DNA of 35,411 nucleotides from Bacillota bacterium (GCA_023398815.1 JAEWRW010000055.1:1-35411); one strand, 5' to 3'. Shown: positions 6,446 through 13,604, numbered from the stretch's first letter. Translations and numbers: made by a program. Notes: generated by a model not told the origin, from the sequence alone.

Positions 6446-6483
6446 AATAGGTCATGGGTTCGAATCCCATTATCAGCTCCATT
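6446..6483 (+). other. Attachment site: 3' fragment of a tRNA gene (probably tRNA-Thr)
   Basis: The sequence contains a complete T-arm (ATGGG, loop TTCGAAT, CCCAT), then TATCAGC (3' strand of the acceptor stem), discriminator T and CCA. No matching 5' half (GCTGATA and a D-arm) lies upstream in phage DNA. This is therefore the 3' copy left by integration. The intact tRNA gene should be at the far left end of the element, outside the window. The acceptor sequence suits tRNA-Thr. The left boundary of the duplicated core is uncertain. Confidence 0.8.
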
Positions 6484-6488
6484 AAAAT

Positions 6489-6529
6489 CCCCTGTTGAAG
6501 ATGTTTTTCATCGATTCAGCAGGGGTTTT
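6489..6529 (+). terminator. Rho-independent terminator, probably the original tRNA terminator
   Basis: CCCCTGTTGAA (6489-6499) pairs with TTCAGCAGGGG (6515-6525), one G-U pair, followed by TTTT. It lies six bases after the CCA of the tRNA fragment, where the terminator of the interrupted tRNA gene would be. Confidence 0.8.
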
Positions 6530-6688
6530 GATTATTTCTGAGCTCAACTTTGCTTGCCTTTTTACGCTCTGACTACCATTTGACTACCCATCACAACACA
6601 AAAGAACCAAGCTCCCATGCCGGGGAGAATCACTGGGGTGCGCCTTTTGCATCCAAGGGGGCACTGGAACCATGAAAGCCATGCCCCC
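6530..6688. other. Intergenic flank of the attachment site; no gene seen
   Basis: It holds two TGACTACC words (about 6570-6590) and nothing else I can interpret. The adjoining 6689-6871 stretch may be a gene fragment, and 6872-7166, up to the CarD-family gene, shows only an AT-rich patch (6860-6915) that could carry its promoter. Confidence 0.4.
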
Positions 6689-6871
6689 CTACCGGAATGC
6701 CTGCGGGAACTGAGCGATGATCCCACTGGAAAAGGCATCAGCCATCATAAGCGCCTGCCGCTCGATCTGGTCGTACAGCCTGACAGATTCCTTGCCATCC
6801 CCAGACAGAATGGCGACGGCCTGGATATTGCCACCTGTACATTGGCCCGCATTTCTCCAAGTGAATTTTAC
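6689..6871 (-). pseudogene. Possible fragment of a small conserved gene, 60 codons without a start
   Basis: A minus-strand frame open from 6871 to a TAG at 6691-6689. It reads like natural protein in its second half (SGDGKESVRLYDQIERQALM, then ADAFSSGIIAQFPQAF). It has no ATG, GTG or TTG at its beginning and is cut off by an in-frame TAA, so it is either a broken gene or a frameshifted one. An ATG with GGAG sits in another frame at about 6853. I do not know the family. Confidence 0.3.
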
Positions 6872-7166
6872 TTACATTTTTTCATGAATTTGATGTAGAA
6901 TAAAGACATACAATGTATGTCGCATTTTGTTTTTGTCATGGCGCGACCGGCTCACTCGATTGGGAGGAGGCAGCCAGGAGGTGTGTCGGCATTTCTCAGA
7001 CGATGGTGCTTTGCCACAGACGCAGGCATGTTCCATGAGAAACCCATCACACATCAAACGCATGGACGCCAGCGAACTCGACTGCGCACCCACCGAAGAG
7101 ATGCGCACCCCATGCATTGCGGGCGATCGCCTCGCAATCCGAACCGCCAAGTCTGGAGTAACACAC

Positions 7167-7709
7167 ATGTTTCAAGTCAATGATCTTGTTGTCTATGGCA
7201 ATCTGGGCATCTCTGTCATCACGGACGTCTGTTACCAAAACCTTGTTGACGCACCCGATGAGCAGCTCTATTACACGTTGAAGCCGCTGCACCAGCAGTG
7301 TGTCATTCACACCCCAGTCAACAGCACCAAGGTGTTCATGCGCCGCGTCATCTCCAAGGAGGAGGCCGAAGCGCTCATCGACCGGATCCCGTCCATTCGG
7401 CCCGAACCGTACCACAACAAGGCGATTTCCCAACTCACGGAGCACTACACGGCTGCTTTTCATACCCATGAGCTCATCGATCTCGTCAAGCTCACCATGT
7501 CCATCTATGCCAAGCGGCAGGAGGTGGAGGCGCAAAACCGCAAATTCAGCGTGGTGGACGAGCGCTTCCTGCAGCGGGCGGAGGATCTGCTCTTCAGCGA
7601 ACTGAGCGTGGCACTCGCCATCCCCAGGGAGAGCGTGCCCGATTACATTGCCTCCAGAGTCAATGTCTTGGCTGAAAACGAATCACTGTGCCAAGGAACC
7701 CCCAGTTGA
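7167..7709 (+). CDS. CarD-family transcriptional regulator, 180 aa
   Basis: The start is ATG 7167-7169 with GGAG nine bases upstream; the frame is open further upstream but that part is not protein-like. The N-terminus FQVNDLVVYGNLGISVITDV is the CarD/CdnL/TRCF RNA-polymerase-interaction domain. The middle part with STKVFMRRVISKEEAEALID and the helical C-terminal half (RFLQRAEDLLFSELSVAL) follow the usual two-domain build. Family members bind the RNA polymerase beta subunit and affect open-complex formation. It is monocistronic here, just outside the phage attachment site, and is a host gene. Confidence 0.9.
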   Translation: MFQVNDLVVYGNLGISVITDVCYQNLVDAPDEQLYYTLKPLHQQCVIHTPVNSTKVFMRRVISKEEAEALIDRIPSIRPEPYHNKAISQLTEHYTAAFHTHELIDLVKLTMSIYAKRQEVEAQNRKFSVVDERFLQRAEDLLFSELSVALAIPRESVPDYIASRVNVLAENESLCQGTPS

Positions 7710-7891
7710 CATCCCTACCCACGATACCCACCAACTTGTGGTCGCGTCCTCCCTTTACGCCATCCGGCTCTGCGTTCGCCGATTGGGTTTACGCATGCCG
7801 GCCAGGCGTCCTACGACACACCAACCAGCGGAGTCACGCCGCACACAATAGCGAAGGAGCACGGATCAGCCATGGCGCGCAGCTTCCATAG
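7710..7891. other. Intergenic region; nothing recognised
   Basis: No convincing terminator, promoter or short gene is visible between the CarD-family stop and the repeat-like stretch beyond the end of tgl. Confidence 0.3.
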
Positions 7892-7939
7892 TTGGTCTTT
7901 TTCTCATGCCTGCCTGCGTCGGCCTGGGCACTCTTCCTC
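7892..7939 (-). repeat. Possible degenerate copy of the structured element found at 32542-32622
   Basis: Read on the minus strand, GAGGAAGAG ... GGCCGACGCAGGCAGG ... GAGAAAAAGACCAA lines up with GAGGAAGGAG ... CGACAACGCGGCAGG ... GTGAAAAGACCAA of the leader upstream of the YdcF-family gene. It begins at the tgl stop codon. Similarity is judged by eye with gaps, so it is tentative. Confidence 0.3.
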
Positions 7940-8744
7940 ACACCGCCAACTCCCCCATCCGCAGAGCCATGGCCAGGGAGCCGGAGCGCTGGTAGGACGA
8001 CGCCAGTCGGCTGAGGGTGGCGTAGTTCTGGCGGGTCACCGTATCCGTAAGGTAGGCCGTGCGGGTGGCGCCTGGCTTGCGCAGGCCGTTGAGGCTGCGG
8101 ATGATGGCGTCACCGGTGGTGATGCCCACGCCATGGCCGTAATACTTGCCGCCGCCCAGGTAGAAGGCATTCTCCCCCTGCCATTCGGGGTGAGTCGGGT
8201 CAACATCGGGGTTCTTAAAGTACCGCGCGTCGCCCGGCAGTAGGTCCGGTGCCTTCGACAGGCGCACAAGAGCCAGATCCCGATCGAGGTACTGCCAGTT
8301 CATCAGCTGTATGGAGGGATAGAGCTGATTGAACAACTCGTCGCCAAAGACATCCAGCATGGCTTTGTAATAGACGATGGCCATGGCCGTGGAGCATTCG
8401 GTGCCATAGAGCCGCCCGTTGCGGTAGATGTCGCGGATGGCGTCGGCAGGCTTCACCCCGTTGAGGAGCTTAAAGCCCCCTTCGCCGGTGCGCTGCCAAA
8501 ATTGAGAGTTGGCCTTGGAGTTGCGGAAGACGCGGAACTCCAGCCCACTGCGGGCCAGTGCCTTGGCCGCGTTCACCACGCTGTCGCGCACCTTTAGCTC
8601 AAAGGCCAGCTGCTGGGCCGTATTGAACCGGTATTCCTCCTGGCTTGTCGCCATCAGCCGGAAGATCTCCTTCTGCTGGTCGTTGGGCTGAAAGCCATCG
8701 ACCGTTGGCAGTGCGTCCACCGGCTTGTCATTGATCCGAACCAT
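7938..8744 (-). CDS. tgl: Protein-glutamine gamma-glutamyltransferase (spore coat transglutaminase)
   Basis: 268 residues, with a GGAGG box upstream of the ATG. It aligns throughout with Bacillus subtilis Tgl (245 aa): AQQLAFELKVRDSVVNAAKA, then the catalytic cysteine C117 in GTECSTA, E191 in WQGEN, and H204 in YYGHGVGI, followed by a C-terminal part ending in a TATRQ-like region. The enzyme forms glutamyl-lysine isopeptide bonds and crosslinks spore coat proteins, so the organism probably sporulates. It is the second gene of a two-gene unit, 10 bases after the gene for a 319-residue unknown protein. Confidence 0.9.
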   Translation of the reverse strand: MVRINDKPVDALPTVDGFQPNDQQKEIFRLMATSQEEYRFNTAQQLAFELKVRDSVVNAAKALARSGLEFRVFRNSKANSQFWQRTGEGGFKLLNGVKPADAIRDIYRNGRLYGTECSTAMAIVYYKAMLDVFGDELFNQLYPSIQLMNWQYLDRDLALVRLSKAPDLLPGDARYFKNPDVDPTHPEWQGENAFYLGGGKYYGHGVGITTGDAIIRSLNGLRKPGATRTAYLTDTVTRQNYATLSRLASSYQRSGSLAMALRMGELAV

Positions 8745-8754
8745 CGTTGACCTC

Positions 8755-9714
8755 CTACCCCAGCAGCCGCCGGGCGGTTCGCAGTTGTTGGTCGATGGGC
8801 TTGTTCATCCAACGCTGCCAGCGAGCCAGGTTGCGCCGCCGCAGCCGCAGGGAGCACTCGCTCAGCAGCTGCCGCTCCCCCTCGCCACAGGCCGCAAATT
8901 CTTGCAGCCGTGCACTGTCCCGGAGGGATAACTCCGTTTCGCCCTCCCCTTGCAGTCGGCGGTGTAAGTACTTCCGGTCGTCGGCCAGCTCCCAGCGGTG
9001 GGTATCCGGCCCCTCCTGGCTGGTGGAGCCGGTGGGCCGCAGGTAGGCGCGGTTGCGTGTGAGCCACTTCCCTGCCAGCCGGCGCTGACGCTCGGGGGGG
9101 GCATTGGTGGCAAAGCTGGGCGCAACGTTCAGGAGTTTGCGTGCCAGTTCCACATCCCGCCCATCGGTGGAACGAAGCTTGCCCTGTAACAGGTTCAGAC
9201 ACCTGGCCGGGGAGCCGGCAAACAATGCCCACTGCAGGTCATAGGCATACCGCCCATGGCGGTGGCGGGCAAAGAGTTGCTCGGCGATGGCTGGCAGGCT
9301 GTCGTCGTCGTGGTACTGGTGGGTCAGCAAGATCGCCGCCCGATCCAGCATTTGCTCATACTGCTCCTCCATCGGTTCGGCCTGCCAGCCCGTGCCCTGC
9401 ATCCATCGCAGCACCGGCAACAGGTCGGGCCGGTCGCCAGTGACCAGAGGCGAGGGTTCCTCAGACAGCGCACCGGCAAAGAGCCGCGCCAGGCGGTTGC
9501 GGTCGCTGAGCCGCCCACCCAGCCCCAACTTCACAATCTCCGGTTCCAGCAAATAGAGCGTCGGGTATTTCAATCTGCTATCGTTGAGCAGAGCCAGCGC
9601 CGCCCCTTCGTCACGCAGGGCCAAGGCGCGAAACTGCTCCTCCATCTGGCGCGCGCCGTGGCGCTGCCGCAGGGCGTCCAAGGCGTTCAGGGTCATTCTG
9701 TGCGTTCGGGCCAT
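8755..9714 (-). CDS. Hypothetical protein, 319 aa, co-transcribed with tgl
   Basis: The start is placed at ATG 9714-9712, behind a GGGAGGGG ribosome site; the frame upstream lies in repeat-like DNA. The product is basic, rich in Arg and Leu, apparently all alpha-helical, with no signal peptide or membrane segment (for instance LLTHQYHDDDSLPAIAEQLF and RRLAGKWLTRNRAYLR). I recognise no domain. The 10-base gap to tgl suggests co-expression, so a sporulation-related role, perhaps as coat substrate or assembly factor, is a reasonable guess. Its many Gln and Lys/Arg residues would suit a crosslinking substrate, but that is inference. Confidence 0.65.
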   Translation of the reverse strand: MARTHRMTLNALDALRQRHGARQMEEQFRALALRDEGAALALLNDSRLKYPTLYLLEPEIVKLGLGGRLSDRNRLARLFAGALSEEPSPLVTGDRPDLLPVLRWMQGTGWQAEPMEEQYEQMLDRAAILLTHQYHDDDSLPAIAEQLFARHRHGRYAYDLQWALFAGSPARCLNLLQGKLRSTDGRDVELARKLLNVAPSFATNAPPERQRRLAGKWLTRNRAYLRPTGSTSQEGPDTHRWELADDRKYLHRRLQGEGETELSLRDSARLQEFAACGEGERQLLSECSLRLRRRNLARWQRWMNKPIDQQLRTARRLLG

Positions 9715-9778
9715 TGGGGTCCCCTCCCATCGTCGTTCTCTCCATCCTATGCCGGGGTGGGGGGAACGGTCCGGTCGG

Positions 9779-10025
9779 CTTTCGCGTCTGCCGCTGTTGC
9801 GACAGCCGCGATTCAGACAGCTTGTTCTCGTTATGGCTAGATCGGTCGCCGCACATGTCGCCGACCGATCACTAATTGCAGCTCTCATGCGGGTTTCTAA
9901 GGATACGTTGCGCCTTCTGGCGGAGTTTTTCTTCTGCTCGCGCTGGCCCCGGCTTTCCTCCCGCCGAATGAATCGGCGGGAGGTTCATCTCCCTTTGCAC
10001 GTTCTAGAGGTTTTAGGTACTCTGA
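9779..10025. repeat. Dispersed ~245-bp intergenic repeat, copy A
   Basis: It matches copy B at 13689-13932 at roughly 80-85% by eye, with a constant offset of 3910 over the first 115 bases and only small indels after that. Two hairpins are conserved: GATCGGTCG/CGACCGATC (9840-9848 and 9862-9870) and CCTCCCGCCGA/TCGGCGGGAGG (9957-9967 and 9973-9983). Each copy ends exactly where a terminator-like hairpin begins. No open frame is conserved. I do not recognise the element; it could be a structured RNA or a miniature mobile repeat. Confidence 0.7.
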
Positions 10026-10060
10026 GGGAGGACTGCCCGCTGGGCAGTCCTCCCTCTTTG
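10024..10060 (+). terminator. Strong rightward terminator hairpin at the end of repeat copy A
   Basis: A perfect 15-bp stem (10024-10038 with 10042-10056, loop GCT) is followed by TTT. No rightward gene lies upstream within reach, so the only candidate transcript is the repeat itself. Confidence 0.65.
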
Positions 10061-10119
10061 CTTCCTTCGTTATATAGTTGGCCTTTGGCTTCGCACATCT
10101 GGGCCAGATGCCCTCACGC

Positions 10120-10244
10120 GATGGTCGCCGGGCCTGTCCGGCCACACGGGCATTCACATGGCAGGGATACCTTATGCGGGTTCCCGGCCCCATGTCGAGC
10201 ACACGCCGGTGCGCGACGATGGCCGCCGGGTCTGCCCGGCTACA
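10120..10244. repeat. Two 27-bp direct repeats with small GC hairpins
   Basis: 10120-10146 and 10218-10244 both read GATGG-CGCCGGG-CTG-CCGGC-ACA with four transitions between them. The second forms GCCGGG-TCTG-CCCGGC at the TetR stop codon and may act as a weak terminator. The rest of 10061-10239 holds nothing else that I recognise. Confidence 0.45.
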
Positions 10245-10878
10245 GGTGCCGGCGGATGACGCGATCCTTGAAGTCCAGCGAGCCCTCGGCCAGGCCCAGC
10301 AGCTTCTCCATCAGCTCGGCCAGGGCGTCCATGGTGTTGTTGGCAATCATGGGCTCCACCATGGCCTCCCGCCGGCCATTAAGGAACGCCGCCGCGCCGC
10401 GCAGAGCCATTTCAGACAGTTCATCGCTGTAGCGCAGGGGGTTAAACTCCCCCGCCGCCACGCCGTCATCCAGCAGGGCCCGGAACACCGGGCTCAGCAG
10501 GCGCAGGCGTGCCTCCTGCATGTGGGCGTGGACGATGCGGTCCTGCAGCAGGTCACTGTAACGGCTGTTGGCCTCCAGGCTGGCCCGGGGGGAGAAGAGC
10601 ATGCGGAACAGATTCTCCAGCCGCTGCAGGCAGGATTGGCTGGCATCGCCGGCCAACCACTGGGCCCGCTGCACCGTCTCCTTCAGCAGCACCTCCACCA
10701 CGCTGTCCAGCACGTTCTCCTTGGTGGGGAAGTAGTAATAGAACGTGCCCTGGGCCACCCCCACCCGCCGCACAATGTCGCTGACCATGGTGTCGGCATA
10801 GCCCTTCTCCACAAACAGGGTGGCCGCAGCATCCACCAGCTCGGCCCGCCGCACTTCCTTGTCCTTGGTAATCCGCAT
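10240..10878 (-). CDS. TetR/AcrR-family transcriptional repressor
   Basis: 212 residues. The N-terminal TetR helix-turn-helix domain is complete (RRAELVDAAATLFVEKGYAD, then VSDIVRRVGVAQGTFYYYFP and TKENVLDSVV). The C-terminal ligand-binding helices are generic (RYSDELSEMALRGAAAFLNG). The ribosome site AGGAGG lies just upstream. A palindromic site, CGACTGAACTTAGTCA, sits 16 bases before the ATG and suggests autoregulation. The nearest possible target is the leftward gene at 10998-11846, separated from it by a terminator. The ligand is unknown. Confidence 0.9.
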   Translation of the reverse strand: MRITKDKEVRRAELVDAAATLFVEKGYADTMVSDIVRRVGVAQGTFYYYFPTKENVLDSVVEVLLKETVQRAQWLAGDASQSCLQRLENLFRMLFSPRASLEANSRYSDLLQDRIVHAHMQEARLRLLSPVFRALLDDGVAAGEFNPLRYSDELSEMALRGAAAFLNGRREAMVEPMIANNTMDALAELMEKLLGLAEGSLDFKDRVIRRHL

Positions 10879-10893
10879 GGTACGCCTCCTGCT

Positions 10894-10909
10894 CGACTGA
10901 ACTTAGTCA
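10894..10909. promoter_or_regulatory. Probable TetR operator
   Basis: Inverted repeat TGACTAAGTTCAGTCG (minus strand) with matching arms GACT and AGTC, of the TGACT...AGTCA type common upstream of Firmicute TetR genes. It lies directly upstream of the repressor ribosome site. Confidence 0.5.
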
Positions 10910-10922
10910 TTCACCTGGCCCG

Positions 10923-10945
10923 AAAAAACGCGGTTGCCCGCGTTT
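10923..10945 (-). terminator. Rho-independent terminator after the 282-aa gene
   Basis: On the minus strand: AACGCGG, loop GCAA, CCGCGTT, then TTTT. It separates the gene at 10998-11846 from the TetR gene. Confidence 0.75.
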
Positions 10946-10997
10946 CCGGCTCCTGTTGGAGTATTGCCCGTTTGGCAGCCGGCAAACCCGGCCGCCG

Positions 10998-11846
10998 TTA
11001 TTTCATGATGGTTGTCTTGTTGGGGCTGGCGCGGCCCTCCAGGTCGGGGGCGCGGCGCTCCATCGCGGCCAGGGAGATCTCGACGTCCTCGTGCACCTCA
11101 TCGGGGGTGAAGGCCCCTACGGTGACCATGTCCTGGGGCCGCAGCGTGGCCCAAGAGAAATTGAGCCCCACAAAGGGCGTGCAGCGCCCAGCAGCCATGG
11201 ACTTGATGGTCATGACCGGCTTCTTGGCCGCCCAGATGACCTTGTTGATGTACTCAATCTCCACCTGCATGAGGAAGCCCAGGCAGTTGTAGATCTGGAT
11301 GTAGGTCTCCACATCATAGTCGTTGAGGTCGGAATAGACGATGAGCTCGGGCATGTGGGCCGAGAGGCCGGGGATCATGCCGTGGTCACGCACCATCTTG
11401 AGGTAATCGGGCAGACGATCGATGGTCTGCCGGTTCTTGTTCACCAGCTGCTCCGCCGACGAGTGATGCGGGAAGCAGAAAGTCGAGCCATCCTTGTAGC
11501 ACTGGGCGATGGTAGCCTCAGCCTCCTTGCGGGCGGCAGCGTTGTCGTCCACGTTGAGGATGGGGGTGCTGATGAAGATGAGCTTCTTGCCGGTGCGATC
11601 CTCGGCCATCTTCATGGCGTCCAGCAGCACCGTCCCCGACGCCATCGGGCCCATGATGGTATCAATGCCATACTGGAGATAGGCCTCCAGAATCTCGGAG
11701 ACCTTTTCCACGGTCTGGCGCTTCTGAATCAGCTTGTCCGCGGCGGGACCGGTGTGGCTGTACCCCAGCAGCCAGTTGGTGCCAATGATCATGCGGGAGA
11801 CGGAAACGCCGCCCACTGTTGTCCTTGGGAAAAGTACTTCAGCCAT
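10998..11846 (-). CDS. TIM-barrel-like protein of unknown function, 282 aa
   Basis: 282 residues; AGGCAGG before the ATG can serve as ribosome site. The pattern of short hydrophobic strands each followed by a helix (IDTIMGP, KLIFISTPIL, GMIPGLSAHMPE, KPVMTIKSMAAGRCTPF) suggests a TIM barrel of the aldo/keto-reductase or aldolase type. I see no clear cofactor motif. Notable residues include CFPHHSSAE (about 123-131) and a KSMAAGRC stretch that could line an active site. It is a single gene with its own terminator and a palindrome-rich upstream region. Specific function not recognised. Confidence 0.7.
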   Translation of the reverse strand: MAEVLFPRTTVGGVSVSRMIIGTNWLLGYSHTGPAADKLIQKRQTVEKVSEILEAYLQYGIDTIMGPMASGTVLLDAMKMAEDRTGKKLIFISTPILNVDDNAAARKEAEATIAQCYKDGSTFCFPHHSSAEQLVNKNRQTIDRLPDYLKMVRDHGMIPGLSAHMPELIVYSDLNDYDVETYIQIYNCLGFLMQVEIEYINKVIWAAKKPVMTIKSMAAGRCTPFVGLNFSWATLRPQDMVTVGAFTPDEVHEDVEISLAAMERRAPDLEGRASPNKTTIMK

Positions 11847-11919
11847 GTGCCTGCCTCCAACACAATAGATGAGAATAGTATATCATAAGCCAACCATGGT
11901 TGCGAAAAGAATGCACAAT

Positions 11920-11966
11920 CTTTGTTGCGGATTTTCTGTATGGTTTGAACCATATACACAACAAAG
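11920..11966. promoter_or_regulatory. Nested inverted repeats upstream of the TIM-barrel gene
   Basis: TATGGTTTGAACCATA (11939-11954) is a perfect palindrome enclosed by CTTTGTTG (11920-11927) and CAACAAAG (11959-11966). A possible leftward -10 TATACT with TTCGCA 18 bp upstream lies between it and the gene, so the repeats would be just upstream of the promoter. They are candidate activator or repressor sites. Confidence 0.45.
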
Positions 11967-11998
11967 AACATTACCCTCCCGGCAAGATGTATAGTTGC

Positions 11999-12030
11999 AA
12001 AAACCGCCCTGCGCACAAGCACCGGGCGGT
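11999..12030 (-). terminator. Rho-independent terminator after hsp20
   Basis: On the minus strand ACCGCCC (12030-12024) pairs with GGGCGGT (12009-12003), followed by TTTTT. A second perfect hairpin without a U-run (TGCGGCGCTG/CAGCGCCGCA, 12053-12079) lies between the stop codon and the terminator. Confidence 0.7.
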
Positions 12031-12088
12031 GGGAGATGGGAAAACTTGGATGTGCGGCGCTGATTGCACCAGCGCCGCAAGGTTGGTT

Positions 12089-12538
12089 TTACTGGATGTC
12101 GATGCGCCGGGCGGAGGGTTTGACGTTCTCCTCCTTGGGCAGGTGCACCGTCAGCACGCCATCGCGGTACTCGGCCTTGATACCGTCTTCGCGGACGTTA
12201 TCCAAGGCGAAGGAGCGGCTGGTTGAACCCATTCGGCGCTCGCGGTAGATGTAGTCCTCCCGCTCATCCTTGCGTTCAAACTCCTCGTTGACACGAATGG
12301 TCAGTACATTGTTGTTCACATCCAGGTTGATATTTTCACGGTTGACGCCGGGCAGATCGGCCTCAATGAGGTACTCATTGCCGTTGTCTCGCACGTCCGC
12401 ACGGATGGCACCGGCGGTTGTCAGCGCCGGGAAGCCAAGATCGCCGAAGAACGGGTCGTTGAAGAGGCTGCGCATGAGGTCAAAGGGCGTCACTGCGCCG
12501 CGGCTGCGGTTGTTTCTGCTGGGAACCAGGTTTGCCAT
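12089..12538 (-). CDS. hsp20: Small heat-shock protein, Hsp20/alpha-crystallin family
   Basis: 149 residues. The start is ATG 12538-12536 with AGGAGG eight bases upstream. The N-terminal arm contains a PFDLMRSLFNDPFF segment typical of Clostridia Hsp20. The alpha-crystallin domain runs from about residue 43 to 135 (YLIEADLPGVNRENINLDVN, GVLTVHLPK), and the C-terminal tail has an IDI motif used in oligomer assembly. It is an ATP-independent holdase for unfolding cytoplasmic proteins. The promoter carries a CtsR-type operator, so it belongs to the class III heat-shock regulon. It is monocistronic. Confidence 0.95.
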   Translation of the reverse strand: MANLVPSRNNRSRGAVTPFDLMRSLFNDPFFGDLGFPALTTAGAIRADVRDNGNEYLIEADLPGVNRENINLDVNNNVLTIRVNEEFERKDEREDYIYRERRMGSTSRSFALDNVREDGIKAEYRDGVLTVHLPKEENVKPSARRIDIQ

Positions 12539-12593
12539 TGCTGTATCCTCCTGTTCAATTGTCAGAGTATGTCTTCCCCTTTCGGTTGACTCG

Positions 12594-12633
12594 ATTATAG
12601 AACGAGTCGTTTCATTGGTCAAAGATGGTCAAA
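12594..12633 (-). promoter_or_regulatory. hsp20 promoter with CtsR operator
   Basis: On the minus strand: TTGACC (12622-12617), 17 bp, TATAAT (12599-12594). Overlapping the -35 is GGTCAAA-GAT-GGTCAAA (12617-12633 on the plus strand), which fits the CtsR heptad repeat (A/G)GTCAAA-NAN-(A/G)GTCAAA exactly. A GACTCG/CGAGTC inverted repeat also flanks the -10. Confidence 0.85.
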
Positions 12634-12773
12634 GACTTTATTCTGTGAGCAGTTGGCTTTGTAGGCTGTTTTTATGCCCGCACAACGTTTTTCAGGTTTT
12701 TCCTCGTCCGCTCGCCCGTTTTCCTGTTTTGTGCCCCATCGACCGGGCAGCGCTGCGAATCCCACCGCATTGC

Positions 12774-12803
12774 TTGACACGAAAAACCGCAGAATCGTAC
12801 AAT
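12774..12803 (+). promoter_or_regulatory. Sigma-A promoter of the esterase gene
   Basis: TTGACA at 12774-12779, 18-bp spacer, TACAAT at 12798-12803, about 21 bases before the ATG. Confidence 0.75.
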
Positions 12804-12824
12804 GACAGAAAAAATGAGGACACC

Positions 12825-13604
12825 ATGGCACATCTGGAAATCGACTTTTACTCCAAAATTCTGCAGAAACAAACGGCAATGACAGTGCTGCTGCCCGAAT
12901 ACCCAGCGGGTGGCAAACCCCTGAGCGAAACACCGGTGCTGACGCTGCTGCACGGCCTCTCCGACGACCACCATGGGTGGATTCGCCGCACCGCCATCGA
13001 GCGTTACGCCGAAAAATACGGCCTGGTCATCGTCATGCCCGAGACCCTGCGCGGTTTTTACGTCAACGTCGCCATCGGCGGCTATCGGTATTGGGATCAC
13101 GTGGCAAAAGAAGTACCCGCCATCACCCGGCACATGTTCGGCCTTGCCGAGCGGCGGGAGTTGAACCACGTGGCCGGCCTTTCCATGGGCGGCTTCGGCG
13201 CGATGAAGCACGCGCTGCTCCAACCCGAGCGCTTCGCCACCGCGGCCAGCTTCTCCGGCGCGGTCAACCTGCTGCTCATCCCCTCCTCGCAGGAGAGCGC
13301 CCACTACTTCCCCGGCGAGGGGGAGATGCTCTTCGGCTCCAAAGAACAGCTGCGTGACAGCGACAACGACCTGCTAGCGCTGCTGCGCCGCAACCACGCT
13401 GCCGGCGTCACCCTGCCGAATTTCTACACGTGGTGCGGCACCGAGGACGAGCTCTACCCCTGCACCACATCCTTCCGCGACCAGTGCCGCTCGCTGGACA
13501 TCCCACTGACCTACACCGAGGGGCCTGGTTTCCACCGGTGGGAATACTGGGAGGTCTGCATCCAGAACTACCTGCAGTGGCTAGCCGACGAACATTACCT
13601 GTGA
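12825..13604 (+). CDS. Alpha/beta-hydrolase esterase (EstA / FrmB-like)
   Basis: 259 residues. The start is ATG 12825-12827, with GAGGA upstream and a promoter about 21 bases away; the long upstream open frame is not coding. The fold markers are LTLLHGLSDDHHGW (oxyanion region), the nucleophile elbow GLSMGG with S120, D208 in WCGTEDELY and H237 in GPGFHRWEYW. This matches the family of tributyrin esterases and S-formylglutathione hydrolases. There is no signal peptide, so it is cytoplasmic. It is monocistronic with its own terminator. Confidence 0.85.
   Translation: MAHLEIDFYSKILQKQTAMTVLLPEYPAGGKPLSETPVLTLLHGLSDDHHGWIRRTAIERYAEKYGLVIVMPETLRGFYVNVAIGGYRYWDHVAKEVPAITRHMFGLAERRELNHVAGLSMGGFGAMKHALLQPERFATAASFSGAVNLLLIPSSQESAHYFPGEGEMLFGSKEQLRDSDNDLLALLRRNHAAGVTLPNFYTWCGTEDELYPCTTSFRDQCRSLDIPLTYTEGPGFHRWEYWEVCIQNYLQWLADEHYL

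Noticed and set aside
6617..6898. A plus-strand 93-codon frame after the attachment site
   Set aside because: It has no ribosome site and no protein-like composition; the minus strand reads more naturally here.
10078..11292. A 404-codon plus-strand frame covering the TetR gene and part of the next gene
   Set aside because: It spans two clearly coding minus-strand genes and a terminator, and its composition is that of a shadow frame.
12053..12079. A perfect 10-bp hairpin after the hsp20 stop codon, as a terminator
   Set aside because: No U-run follows on either strand; the true terminator is at 11999-12030.
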